From the NCBI RefSeq assembly GCF_001632365.1, contig NW_024468547.1, forward strand, positions 145,820-209,819: 64,000 bases of DNA, given 5' to 3'. The notes beneath the pieces were generated by a model, which did not search any database, was not told the origin of the DNA, and saw only the letters and a list, made by a program, of their open reading frames with translations. Position 1 is the stretch's first letter. Each line of letters starts with the position of its first letter. Source of the stretch: Laetiporus sulphureus 93-53. Its lineage: Eukaryota > Basidiomycota > Agaricomycetes > Polyporales > Laetiporaceae. This document shows, in pieces, positions 22,948-35,190 of the stretch. A program made the translations under genes and the position numbers.

Positions 22948-25438
22948 TCATTCACCTGAACCCCCCGGCGTGTCTCCAGAGGTCCACCACTTCGCCGTCC
23001 ACAAGTCACCATCTGTTACAAATTCAACTTCCGTGAGTATTTAGTCTGTAATCTGCTCGAGACACTCGCCGTATGTTGCGGTATCTCCTCCGGTGTATGT
23101 AGCCTGCGATTGCAGTCAATCACTGTCCAAAGTATGCAATATAGCAATGCGAAGTCTTACCGTTGCACTCCATGCTCCGACACCACTGCATTGACTAGAA
23201 GCAGTCGTGGTAGGAGCAGCCGACGAAGCAGCCGACGATGTCGGCGTGGGTGCGGTTGAAGATGGAGCAACGCTAGAAGAAGTAGTTGATTCACCCATGT
23301 TGTTGGCGATATTAGTCCACTCGCTATCGGAGTAGCTGCGGAGTAATATGAGCCGATCTGAGTGATTCATGCAGCTCATACCACTTACTCGATGTGGTTC
23401 TTGGATCATACGGGACGCGTCAGCCTCAATGCCGCCTGGAACAATCGATTCCAGCTTACCGCTGTCTGATCCAACGTGCCATAGACCTGCGATGCCGTGT
23501 AGACCAATGACTCAGAGCCAACCTTGTCGGTGGACAACTAGAACCACAAATTTGTGAGCCTGAACATGAAAATTCAGGCACGTTACTGACTTCCCAGAAC
23601 ATCGATCCGGCTAGCCCGTTATCCATGACATATTGAGCTTTCTTCGTGACGATGCTCGGAGTGTCATACGACACGAGCTCCATGCTGCTGGAATCATAGG
23701 AATAGCTGGCGACGTCCGTGTAGTTCTCGTACACCTAGAGCAATTCTCTCAGTAGATGGCCTCAGATAGGGGACTGCTTGGACGAACCGTTGCGCCGGCA
23801 AGTGGAAGATCACTGTAGGAATAGATGCCTGCCTGCAGTGTTCCGGGACCAACCTACAGCGCTTTTTAGTAACTGTATGTCATGTCGACTCAGTTGAATA
23901 GAAGACCCACCCCATTGTACGCAGCGCCGATGCCAGCCGTTTTCTCGAATGAGCGTCCATACAAGGGAATACCTGCGGCATCTGAGGATGATAGACTGAT
24001 CTAGATATGAAAGCTGCGCACCCATCGTGATTTTGCTGGGAGTAGCGCCATTTGCTATGTACCATTCGAGTGCCAAGTGAGTGGAGACATTAGTGAGTTG
24101 ATGGTCATACAGGTTGGCTGGACGACGTCTTAGCCATACGCAGGATCTCAGAACCACGGGCCCCTTACCTTGATTGGCCGTCTAACCGAAGACGGTAGTA
24201 GTCAGTGGCGACGGCATTCTCAGCGGTGAAAGACACTTACGATGTTCAGCCAGGAACCAGCATAATCATATGCCTGATCGAACGGTCAGAAAATGGCCGT
24301 CAAGTCACATAAGACAAATTCATTTACCATTAGATTCCAGTATGTGAGCGCGGCATCCATTTGCGGCACGTTGAAGTATTGGTAATTATCGTAACCTGCA
24401 GGCGATGCAGCCTGTGAAAAGCGCTCTCAGCATGCCTTGGATTCTTTCTTATTCACGCGTTTACACACCGTGATCTGGTATGGCACAGTGTCGCCCTTCT
24501 TCGTCGCCAGCGCATCGAATCCGGCGCGCAGTTCCGTCAGAAGATCAGCGAATCCCTCCGCGAGTGCAGGCGTGTTCGCATACTCGAAATCGATATCGAT
24601 ACCATCGAAGCCGAAGTTCTCCACGAAGCTGACGGCACTGGTGACAAAGTTCGCGCGGAGACCGGAGTCGGTGACAAACGAAAAATGGCCGTCCTGCGAG
24701 TACGTGTATCCACCGACAGAGAGGAGGACCTTCAGGTTCCTGCTGGGCGTCAATTGATGCCCAAGTGAAAATCCAATGTCGACTCACCTGTTTGCCAACT
24801 TGAAGAGGTACATCTGGCCAGAAGTTAACATGGTGCAACCTAGCCATAGTGTGCGCGAGAGCAGCCAACCTGTTTCAAACAACCATACAGGTTATTGCCA
24901 GGCTGGTTCCATGAGTCTCCAGTAAAATGTTTCTGGATGTGTCCATGTCAGTTCCAGTCATCCGAGAAAGCATCGTACAATGCTAACCTGTTCATCGGCA
25001 TACGTATCCGTAAGCGAGATGTTTCCTGTATCGGGAGAAACATCCGCGAATGCGTATAATATATGCGTCAGATCAGACGGCGTAATGTTCGACGGCTCTG
25101 TTAATTGTTTCAGTATATGTCCCTGCACAACTCATTAAGTACTCACGGAAGTTAGCGCCGTATATGCCCCTGGGAGAGTGAAACGATAAGGAAGAAATGT
25201 ATGGATACTGCAGGACTGGCGTGACTGACCAGTTCGTGAAGTACGCGGCTTGAACGTAACCATCGTTGGACCTCTTCTTCACTACCTGTGGAGTAGGATC
25301 CCCTGTTGTATACTCCCTTGGGGGATCCATATAATCCGCTGGACGCTGCATGACCTGCGTCGCGCTCACGCAAGTGAGGGCAGCGAACGCGATGGTCGCA
25401 GTGAACACGAGACGATTGAATGCCTTCGAACACGCCAT
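22948..25438 (-). CDS. Secreted GH18 endochitinase with C-terminal CBM5 chitin-binding module
   Basis: A multi-exon gene read leftward from ATG 25438. The signal peptide is '[18 protein letters not shown]'. The GH18 barrel follows: 'AAYFTNW', '[10 protein letters not shown]', '[14 protein letters not shown]', the catalytic strand '[13 protein letters not shown]' (DxxDxDxE with the acid/base Glu), 'MAYDYAGSW', 'GIPLYGRSF' and 'GSMFWELS'. A Ser/Thr/Pro/Ala linker near residue 440 leads to a compact module 'CSGVGAW...[14 protein letters not shown]' and '[12 protein letters not shown]', a typical CBM5/12 with its surface tryptophans. The enzyme cleaves beta-1,4-GlcNAc in chitin, for wall remodelling or mycoparasitism. 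The final intron (23013-23069) must use a GC donor to keep the CBM frame. The usual Trp in DxDWE is Phe here. Confidence 0.95.
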
Positions 25439-28400
25439 AGCAGGGAAGGAGCACTGAAAACAATAGCGACCACTACGTGCGAGCAGGTGAGAACCTTGGC
25501 GAACAGAGACGTCGGAGAGCCGCTATGAATGCAGCGAGCCCTTTTATATCACGTCCACTGTGGCTCCTGAACTGCATGGTCGAGCAACATGACACAGAGA
25601 AGGCTGGCATCGCACGGCTGAGATACAAAAATGGATCCATGCGCCCTTTCGGTCTTGGCGAAAACGGTTGAGCATGAACGCAGGTGTCTATACGGAGGAC
25701 ACGTGGAAGCTGTAAGCGAGGTCGGATTGTTTGGCAAACGAGATTACTGATTGGGACCCCTCGATAACGTAAAATTGATGTATGGCATACCAGAGGTTAT
25801 CAAATGCCATAGAGAGCTCTGTGAAGCGAGTAACACAGAAAGATTCGCCGATAAGACCGGTGACAGGAATGTTGTGTATCGAGGATGTGAACGAGCTCGT
25901 AGCAACGGTGCGCACGAGAGCCGGGATTGGGCGTTGTGACCTTGAAAGACGGCACCATGCAGGTCGAACATGCGTACGGCAGTTGCGACCGCCGTGATAC
26001 CGGGAAGTGCATATGTTGAGATACCAGTCAGCGGAATGTCTTACTCTCATGCTGAAGGGCCGGTACCTGATAGTGTGCCATGTGAGGAATCCATCTTTGT
26101 GAACTATGAGAGACGATCTTCACACTATTGGTACCTATCGCCGAGCATTCACACAGAGACATGCTCTGTGTCCACTCAGCTTTGGCCAATAAACAGCATA
26201 GAATGTGACGTACATTGCAACTAATCGCTATTCGAGTCTTGTGCATGAGAACTGCGAAGCTTGTAGCATCGAGGACTTCATGCGAAATTGATGTCCGCCA
26301 CTGTGCGGCACAGCGATAAACTCGACTTCCATCCTGCGTATCAAACGATCTTGCTAAACACCGGAAGGCCGGAGCATAAGTACAAGGACGCGCGGATCCA
26401 ACTACGACAGCCACCGTCCAGCCCACTGTCTCTATCAGATGATGAGCGTGATATGAAGTCGGACAGCATGGTCGTTGCAGGAGAACATGGGTGTGTACCA
26501 TATGCAGCACGAGCGCACCTGGGGATCACGTATGGCATGCCACCCTGGGCAAATTCTTCCCACGCATCACGATTAGCGAGTCTTCCCTGCATGCGCGAAC
26601 AGGTACGAGGATTCTCGATAAATGGAAAGGAACGAAGGAAGCTCGTCGACCGTACACGGAGCAACGATCTTCGGATTTCATATTTGTTGCGGGGTACGAT
26701 GGCAGCAGGGTTCTTTCGATGCACGATTGTTGGACGTGCAGTATTCATGGTCGCATCATGTTAGCAACTGCAACAGCTCAGTTCACGAAAGGAATACGAT
26801 AGAGGCGGAGGGTTTTGTCATCGTTAAGCCGCGGTGTTTAAGCCCAATAACTTTGAGCCGCCGCAGAACAAGGACAACTTTGGTTGAAGTATATGCTAGA
26901 GTGACTTAAAACAGAGTCCTCAGCGCCATGGCTGTCGCGCTGAGACGCACAGATCTTCACCATTATGTGCGCACGAGATGATGAAAAATGCCATTCGCGT
27001 GTTGTCACCCATGAGCCTTTGTAGAGATGATGGAGCGCGAGAAAGTCTCTCCACTTGAGCTTGATCGATTGTTTCTTCATGGTGCTCTGCAGTAGATAAC
27101 TTCTATTGAGCATTTCGGCTCTTCACTCAGACCAGGGAGTCGTGAGCACTGACCGCAAGCTCGATTTTGCTTGAGCGGGGCGACCTACATGAGATAGCTC
27201 GGAGTCGAGTATCGAGTCACGTTATTCGCACCGAAAACCGACGGTCCAAGCTCTAGCATTGCAAGTCATGTTACGACCGCGGCGTAGCTGAAGATCTAGA
27301 GATCCTATAATCCTGCCTTCTTACTCGTTGTCGTAGCTGATCGGGCGAAGCTTGCGAGTCTAAACAACTCGGATTTGGAGGATCTCGTTGTTCTCGCTTG
27401 CTGTGGCCTTTGAGATTTTATGGGAACTGTTGAATGCGAGAGCGTCAAAAATCTCGTTATGGCTCCGGACCATCCTGGCAAGTGGACATTGCCTTGGTCG
27501 AAATCAATCACTCAGACCGGACATCACGTTAGATTGAAAACCGATGTACATACCTCATGGTACCTCGCTGCTAGTCATTGCAGATCGGAACATCCGGATA
27601 AGATTCTGTAATTCTATGCGTGTGTTGTCTAAAGCCTGTTTCTTCAACTTCTGGCGTTTATAGGTTGCATTCGGAAGCACTACTGGGCCAGCAAGAACAG
27701 CGTAGTTCCGAGGGCTCAACTATGATGTGAGAATGTTTTAGCAGAAGGTAGAAATTCTGATTCAAATCGTATACTCACCTCTTTCGAGGCTGTGCAGACA
27801 TAGTAGAGCTCACTGAGACTTGAGATATCCTGTCGTCGCTTCCTCAGAAAAGGCGATTTTATAGGTCTGTCTAGGGGAGACAAGACTTGAGATGAAAATT
27901 GTATATATCTGATCACCTGTCAAGCCTGAGCGGCAACATCAGGCTTTTACAGGATGATGCATGCTTGGGAGAATCATTTCTAGTGAAACCAGAACGCTCG
28001 AAGCAACCGACCATTTGAGTGGCCTACGACATGATCGTCCAAAATGTAGTGGCCGCACAATGTTAGTGTTCGCTTTTTCTTTCCTATTTCGTTGTCGTGC
28101 ATATGTTGATAGTCAATAAAGAGGGAGAGGACTTCATGCCGTAAAGATCCATATGATGTGCCTTCTTATATGCGCTAATGCAGGAGAGTGTCACGGTCAA
28201 AAGACCAACCTTGCTGCGCCCGGAGCAGGTACCCTCGAGCGTCTAAGTCGGAATAGTCGCTGGCTGATATCCACGCCTGAGCTCGCCTCTCCGGACGCTT
28301 ATTTTCCTTGTACAACCCGGTCGACGACGGTCGACGACCCATCCATTGTTGGACCGCTTTGTCTCGGGGACCGAAGACCATTTCTTCCCAGTCTTCGCCC

Positions 28401-28565
28401 TCAACCTGCGCCCTCCATCATCTAAAACGCGTTCGTCGTTCTCACATCTCCTTCAGCCTTCGCGAGTTCTGCGTTCTCAATTACGTCGGCCGGGCCATTC
28501 CAGCCTTCGTCGCGTCTGAACGCGGTTACACGGGTTCTCGCGTGCCTTATCCGTCTGCGAGAGAC
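25439..28565. other. 3.1 kb gene-poor region
   Basis: The first few hundred bases upstream of 25438 should hold the chitinase promoter and the last few hundred the Spg1 promoter. Frames such as 26028-26510 (minus) and 26288-26764 (plus) overlap each other and show no domain or joining exons. No tRNA or transposase was seen. Confidence 0.4.
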
Positions 28566-29564
28566 ATGTCGGCATCGGCGGCGGCGTCATCGCCAGGGTC
28601 ATCGTCGACTGGTGCGGGACCTAGCGCGCAGGGCTCGCGGTCCTCAATGGACAACGGTGCTGAGCAGAACAGGTGAAGTTCAAGTAACGGCGCGTTCGCT
28701 GATCAGTAGATTGAACGTACGGCTTGGATGTGATGCAGTGTGGTGATCAAAGTAGGCATGTTGGGGGACTCGCAGATCGGAAAGACGAGTTTGATGGTGA
28801 AGTACGTGGAGGGCCACTTTGATGAGGATTATATCCAGACATTAGGTGAGCATCCTCTCAAGTCTCAACCGTTTCCCGGTAGCCCTTACGCCGAAATAGG
28901 TGTGAACTTCATGGAGAAGACCATCACAGTGCGGCGGACATCAATCACGTTCTCGTTATGGGACCTTGGTGGACAGCGGGAGTTCGTGAATATGTTGCCG
29001 CTCGTTTGCAATGATGCTGTTGCCATTCTGTTCATGTTTGACCTTTCACGAAAGTCGACATTGAACTCCGTGAAGGAATGGTACCGGCAAGCTCGCGGAT
29101 TCAACAAGGTGGGTGCAAAGTCCTAATCTCTTTACGATAGCGCGGACTGTATGTATAATGAGGCTCTTACCATATTGTGTGCCTTCTTCCCTTCCTACAT
29201 TGTTAGGGTTGGTCTCCGCAACTAGCTAACCTGCATTTGGCAGACTGCTATACCTTTCCTAGTCGGAACCAAATTTGATACCTTCTCGACTTTCCCTCGA
29301 GACGAACAAGAGGAAATCACGAAGCAGGTCAGTGACCTCGTGCTACGGCCCTGCCACTCGTCCGGCGGATGCTTATTTAGTACCTCTTAGGCAAAGCGGT
29401 TCGCGAAAGCCATGCACGCCTCGCTAATTTTCTGCTCAACATCAGCCTCCATTAACGTGCAGAAGATCTTCAAGATCGTCCTTGCGAAGGCGTTCGACCT
29501 TAAATGCGTGATACCCGAGATTGACGGCGTGGGAGAGCCCATTCTCCTCTACGTCGACGCATAG
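28566..29564 (+). CDS. spg1: Septum-promoting Ras-like GTPase, Spg1/Tem1 family
   Basis: Five exons (28566-28672, 28739-28845, 28900-29108, 29244-29327, 29391-29564) give 226 residues. A Ser/Ala-rich leader of about 36 residues precedes the GTPase core. G1 is 'GDSQIGKTSLMVKYVEG', the switch I region reads 'YIQTLGVNFMEKTI', and G3 is 'WDLGGQREF'. G4 is 'GTKFD' rather than NKxD, which is typical of Spg1/Tem1. The C-terminus 'VIPEIDGVGEPILLYVDA' lacks a CaaX box, again as in this family. In yeasts this GTPase at the spindle pole body starts the septation initiation (fission yeast) or mitotic exit (budding yeast) network. The next gene downstream, on the same strand, is a Dma1-type ligase acting on the same network. 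Confidence 0.95.
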
Positions 29565-30329
29565 CGCCTGTCAGTCTGTCTGGTGGATTCAGGATGGAAG
29601 GAAGACCTATACCGAGGTGTGGTGCATTATCGTCTACCGTAAATATGTTCTTGGGAACTAAATTAGATCTCTTTGCTCTGTACCACTCGTGTACTCGTAT
29701 AGACTTGATATTATTAGGCTGTATATTGGGCTGCGAGTGGGAGCCGTTCTCCACCCACTACCATCCCACTGCTTCCTGACTCGCTGGCGACAGTATGCCA
29801 CATGCTGCTCTTTCTGACCCTCTGGAAAACAGCCTTCCGTCTTGGAGTTCTTCGACGACGTTGTCTATCGTCAACTCATTTGATCATTTGCATCCCGCTT
29901 GTCTCCAGTGTACACATACCATCACCTACTACTCTCCCTCATCGTTTATCCTCTGTTACGCAATCACACTGCTGTCGACCTTGCTTGCTTTCTTCATTAC
30001 TGTACCTCTATTCCTGTGCATACTGTATCGCATTGCATAGCCTTTATTTAATGAAACAACTGTTTATGTACTAGGTAAGTCTATGATAAGCCCACATTTG
30101 GGATCTTCCAGTCCTTGAGTTTGCGAAACGGTGCCTTGTCATTGCACCGTATCTGTGCATCTCTCCTCTCGACCGTCTTCGGCAAAGTTGCTGTTTCAAC
30201 GCTCGCAGGGGTGCCTCGAAGCGCGGGGCATCGACGGTGGTGCTCAATTTAAGTAGCCTTCCGCCAGCCCATCGCGGCGCTAAGGTGCAGCCGCTTTTTC
30301 TGTCGACAACCACGACAACGTCGACATCG
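29565..30329. other. Spacer between Spg1 and the FHA-RING gene
   Basis: This 765 bp stretch contains the 3' flank of Spg1 and the promoter of the downstream gene. There are pyrimidine-rich runs around 29790-30060 but no clear TATA box and no supportable gene. Confidence 0.4.
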
Positions 30330-32057
30330 ATGGACCCATTGTCGATAGGCAACGAGGCCATCGCAGCAAGGCAGTCGATTTTAGGCAGCTTTCTCCGATC
30401 CAGGCCTCGAGGAGCATCGCAGTCTCATCCATCACCTCCAGCTTTCGGCGAGTCAGCCGCACCACGAGACTCTCCACCACCTGCTCTACCTTCTTCCGAC
30501 CCATCTTCAGGCCACCGACGACGAGCCGCAGCACCCAACATACAGACGTCCACCTCGCAGTCCAACATCGCCCCCGCTTTCACCCAAATGCTCCGAAGAC
30601 GACGATCGGCAGGCACCTTGGCCACCACCGCCACGCCCCAGGCACCTGCAGTGGCCGCCGCACGCACGACAGGGGGCGCATCCGTCTCAGCACCGGGTGT
30701 GCCAGCGCCAGCATTCCAGACTCACCGCATCCGCCTCGTCCCTCACCTCGCATCTCGCACCTCGCTCAGATTCGACCCTATCTGCCGTGATGTTCGTGAG
30801 GGCGACCCGCCGCTCCGCATTGGCCGCTTCACCGACCGTTCAGGGCTAGGGCTCGCAGCCGCCAATGCGCTTGGGTCGAACAAGCTCGCATTCAAGAGCA
30901 AGGTCGTCTCGCGCGCCCATGCCGAGATCTGGGTTGAGGGAGGCGGCCGGTTCTTAATCAAGGATACCAAGTCAAGCTCCGGCACGTTTCTCAACCACGT
31001 CCGGCTCTCGCCCGCAGGCACCGAGTCGCGCCCGAACGAGCTGCGCGATGGTGACCTGCTTCAACTCGGCGTCGACTACCAGGGCGGGAACGAGGATATA
31101 TACAAGTGCGTTAAGATCAAGATCGAGATGGGCCGGGAGTGGCAGGCGCATGCGAACCCATTCAAGTGAGTGCGCGATGGAGAGCGATTGCTGCGATCGC
31201 ATGTTGATCAACGGTCCTAGCGCGAATGCCCTCAAGCAGCTCAAGGCGATCGCAGTCCCTCAGGGACTGACGGAGAAGAAGGTTGCCCCGAAATCGGCCC
31301 TTCCAGACTGTTGTATATGTGAGTGTCCTTCCCCAGGACTTTTTCCAACTACTCTAATTGAGCTCGTGTAGGTTTGTTTGCCGTGACCATCAACCAGGCG
31401 CTTTTTATTGCCCCATGCTCGCATGCTTTCCACTACAAATGCATTCGGCCATTGCTCGAAACCCATCATCCTGCTTTCTCCTGCCCGCTCTGCCGGACAT
31501 TTGCCAATCTCGAGGAGGATGTCGAGGTTGAAATCGAAGGAGAAGTCGACACCGATTCCGTGGAAGGTATCTCGGCGGCACTTCCCTCCTCTGCCGCAAT
31601 AGCTCCGCTGCCGGAGCGCCCTAACACAGGCGACAGCGGCAGCCGGGAGCGTGAGCGCGAGCGCGATAGAGACGCCGGTGCGGAGACGGAGGTGGAGGTT
31701 GACACGCGGCTTGGTATGATGTCGCGTGGACGGCGACCATCTACGGGTGCGAATGGCAATATGTTTCTGATGCCGCAGGATGCAATGAGCGTGGTCGACG
31801 ATGTAGAAATGGAGGATGTGGCCGCCCTGCCGCCCCTGCCGGAGGGCTCTCCGCTCATGATGCCACAGCAGTGGAGTGAGGTCGAACATGTGGTAGCGAG
31901 GGACGCGTCCGTTTCTCCGGTACCCATGTCTGCACCGAACGTTGCAATGGGCGATGTCTCGGAATTCGAGGGTGACGGGAGCGGTGAAGGTATGAGCGAC
32001 GAGGCTAGTGGGAGCGGAGACGTCGGAGATGCAGCTCACGGGAAGCGCAAGCGGTGA
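30330..32057 (+). CDS. dma1: FHA-RING E3 ubiquitin ligase, Dma1/Chf1 (CHFR-like) family
   Basis: Three exons (30330-31165, 31221-31318, 31372-32057) give 539 residues. Residues 1-140 are disordered and Ser/Pro/Ala-rich. The FHA domain follows: 'PPLRIGRFTDRSG', 'SKVVSRAHAEIW', 'DTKSSSGTFLNHVRLSP' and 'GDLLQLGVDYQGG', with the phosphothreonine-binding Arg, Ser-x-x-His and Asn in place. A RING-H2 begins at 'DCCICLFAVTINQALFIAPC', then 'SHAFHYKCIRPLL' and 'CPLCR'. The tail is acidic with many short charged repeats. FHA followed directly by RING is diagnostic of the Dma family, which ubiquitinates spindle-pole targets to restrain septation/mitotic exit during checkpoint delay. The upstream frame is open without ATG, so I chose ATG 30330. 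Confidence 0.93.
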
Positions 32058-32531
32058 GCCCGCCGCACAATATTTCTGTCTACATTCGGTTAGTGATGCC
32101 TGGCGCACCTCAAGGGACTCCCTCTCTCCATCCCAAGCCGGAACGCACCGTGTTCCTCCGATCCAGCCGTAGATCTCCCTGCTCGTGTTGCTCGCTCGTC
32201 CTGGCAGCTCTCTGTTCTCGATTAACGATCGGCATATCTGTCTCTTCTCCACGCACAGATCTCCCATCTCACGCATGCACGCTCACTTTTCGCACATATT
32301 GTGTAGCCGTCTCCCACTTGATGTATACGGCCATACCTCCACGGATCCTCTCTCTCTGTCTTAATGTTTGTCCCCCGGTGCTTCTTCGTCGCATACATCT
32401 CATGTTCTCGTCTGTACTATATCATTCTTTTAAGTGTTCATTCGGAGGTAGATATCCTATGATTCCTCTGTCCCGCGAAGTTGTTCCAGCATTGTGCGGC
32501 ATAGCGATCTTGTCACGACGTCTGGTCTGAT
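32058..32531. other. 3' flank and spacer
   Basis: This contains the 3' untranslated region of the FHA-RING gene. An open plus-strand frame runs through most of it (32054-32530) but has no domain and low-complexity pyrimidine-rich composition. Confidence 0.4.
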
Positions 32532-33440
32532 TTACTTGCACAAGTAATCGATTAATCCATGAATTGCAGCCAGGATCTTGATAGCGTGTACGGCTTCGCC
32601 GCGCATGAGCGGCATGCAGAAGTTGCCTTGTGCGTAATAATGAACTAAAGGCTGGTCAGTCGTAGTTTTTGTGCAGTCAGTTGATGATTTGTACGTATCA
32701 GATTGTTTTGAGTTCGACAAAGAAACCCGGGGGGAGGGGGGAATACCTTGAGGTAAGTGATTGTGCTTTCAAGGGCTAAATGAGCTGCGCCCTCAGTGAG
32801 ACTCATCATTCGTACAGATCCGCCTGCCTCGAATGGACGTTGCACGTCCACCAGCCTTGTCTGACAGCACAATGCTATAAAGTCGCAACAGATATATTCG
32901 CTTCTCCACTGCGCTAGCGCCTTCTGAGTCGCAGTGGTCGATCGTCAGCGGTCCATCGTGTGGGATGGCCGTACTTGGCCTCGTGCAGAAGCTCGGCAAT
33001 ATCTTGATTCATAAAGCGTGAAGGTGGTACTATATGACGTGCTACAGAACATTGCGATGGGGTGCTTTCATTTCTGTCGACTCATTTGCTGCCGTTCTCG
33101 TGGGCTTCACTTGCAACGCACTAATTCGTCATCTTTTGCAGGCATTACTGATTTTAAAGTACCCCCTTGTACAAGCTCTGGATTATTCAATGCAGCCACG
33201 GAGAACCATGCTATTGCACTCACCGTCGTCTTACTCCCTGACGCGCCGATCCCCTCCTCCGAATTCTTCACACATTGCGCGAGCTCAACGAGCGACTGGC
33301 GCGAAGCGTCGTTGCCGTCAGTCACAGGGCACGCTTATGCTTCGCGATCCGCGAGAATGGCCTTCACAAGAGCTTTTGCGGACGCATAAACTTTTCGAGC
33401 TTTATCGGAGGAAGGGAGGGTGGCGCTCAGTCTGAAATGA
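32532..33440 (-). CDS. Hypothetical gene, possibly decayed
   Basis: Minus-strand fragments with protein-like composition run in order: 'SSDKARKVYASAKALVKAIL' near 33.35 kb, 'QSLVELAQCVKNSEEGIGAS' near 33.27 kb, 'NQDIAELLHEAKYG' near 33.0 kb, 'VRMMSLTEGAAHLALESTIT' near 32.78 kb and 'VHYYAQGNFCMPLMRGEAVH' near 32.6 kb, ending in TAA at 32532. The first two are in one frame separated by a stop codon. Plausible short introns exist between others, but I could not build one uninterrupted model. It is either a gene with several tiny introns or a pseudogene. I recognise no family. Confidence 0.35.
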
Positions 33441-34619
33441 TTCTTAGAGAGACATCGCAGCCGGGTATCTCGAATGTACGGAGAGAGCCTCGAGCAGCAC
33501 TGGCACTGCAGAACGCGTACTAATGAACGTTATATGGTTCACGTGACCGTGATTTTGGTACTCTGTCAGACGCGATCAGCACTTAAGCGTACTAGTTGCG
33601 ATTCGTTTCAATAGGGTGGAGGGAACGAAAGCTTCAATGGCTTCGCATGGAAGGAGGCAGCCGAGAAGGTCAGGAAGACAAGTCTCAGCGGCTAAGAAAC
33701 AGATGGCGGTGTGTACCTGAACGTGCACACCCCTACTTGGTCAGAGTCCTCAACTCACACGACCGCCGCAATGGAAGTTGCCTTCTGAGGGTGCCAAATA
33801 ATTGTAGAACGGTGCCATATGCCCTGATCCCGAAGTCTTCGTGGCCTCGCAAGTTCATGGGAAATCGGAAGTTGGTTGTGGAGCAATTCGAGAATTGCAT
33901 TGGCTACTGTCGTGCCCTAGGTTTTCTTGTGCCATACTTTATCGCGTATATGCGCTCGTTTGGCATGTGCTGTATGCATGGGCGGCCTATGCACGTACCT
34001 AGACCTCTCTTCTTAAGCTTTGACATTACTACCCGCTGGTTGGAGACCTAACGAGTTCATTTCCAGTGGTTCTTACGCGTGGACTCCCGTCATAACGTTC
34101 GTTCTGTGGTATTATAATTATCAGCTTGTCCCTCTACACTATAGGACTTGCCAGTTCCTCGCAATGTTCGCTCTGCGCATCTATACGCATTTCTACTGCG
34201 CGTGTGCAGGACGTAGACCATAGCTTCATAACAAATAATCTTCGCATTCCCATGCGATGTGGTATCCCTGCCGCGATTATCTGGTGACATGCACGGTCGA
34301 GACCACGACAAGATGCCCTGACCATTGGGACAAAATGGAATTAATGTCAACTGTGCATGCATTGAATGTGAACGTTTAGGCCGATGAACAATCATGCTAG
34401 AATCTAGAACCTAAAATGAAGCAAGTAAGAGCCCATTCCGTGAATCCTTTCCATCCGCGAATTCGTGAAAATAAAGCAGCAGAGCAATCGACAGCAAGCA
34501 AGATATTACAAAAAAATATCCGTAGAATATGCTTTTGAGACAGATAGACGCGGTATTGTGAGCGGGAAATTGGGCCAGATGAACTTGATGGAAAGGTTTT
34601 ATACGACGCGAAACATCTT
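33441..34619. other. Spacer without a supportable gene
   Basis: An open plus-strand frame at 33596-34051 has no domain and unremarkable composition. No RNA gene or repeat was seen. Confidence 0.35.
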
Positions 34620-35190
34620 CTAAGCAGGGCTGGAGCGTGATAGAGGCTCTGCTGGACACTGCCCGTTCAGCTTCATGATTGCGTCGAGGACGGTGCTCAT
34701 GATGTTCTGCGCCCACAAACCGTTCCATTATGCATGTAACATGCCAGCTGGTGGCCTGGCTCACCTTTAAGACTGAGACGATTCTGAGGAAATACGACTT
34801 CCACCCTCGTCGACGCACATCCGGCGCAGCATCCACAGAAAGATTCAACGTCGACACGTCCTCGTCAGCGCTGCCGTTGACGTGTACCTCCGGGCGCTGC
34901 TCGACGTTCTCCATCAGCCGCTCGTGGACTCGACAGTGGTGCCGACGCACGAGAGTTACAGCAGGCGGGACCTCGAGAACACTTTCCTCCGTCGAGGCAG
35001 CACTAGCGGTCGTTCGGATGCTCGATGACGCACCCAAACCTTGCGCCGCAACCGCGGGAAGGACGACGTCTGTCGCTGGTTGATACGTATATTGATCATG
35101 GCGACGCTGGACGCGCGGGTACGGGTGGAAGCGGCGGAGGTGGCTCTCTCTATAGCTGGGTAAACGAGAGGTAGGCGAAGGCCGAGACAT
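34620..35190 (-). CDS. Small hypothetical basic protein
   Basis: Two exons (34765-35190, 34620-34706) joined across a 58-nt GTGAGC...CGCAG intron give 170 residues starting 'MSRPSPTSRLPSYRESHLRR'. The frame stays open upstream to 35244 but contains no earlier ATG. The first half is basic and Arg/His/Tyr-rich. The second half has a predicted helical region ('AVTLVRRHHCRVHERLMENV') and ends 'LDAIMKLNGQCPAEPLSRSS'. I do not recognise the family; it may be lineage-specific. Reading the intron through would add a different tail, so the splice is an inference from its consensus borders and the better continuation. Confidence 0.5.

Noticed and set aside
31260..32276. A 338-codon minus-strand frame opposite the FHA-RING gene
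   Set aside because: It overlaps the RING exon, has no domain, and its composition follows from the acidic tail on the other strand.
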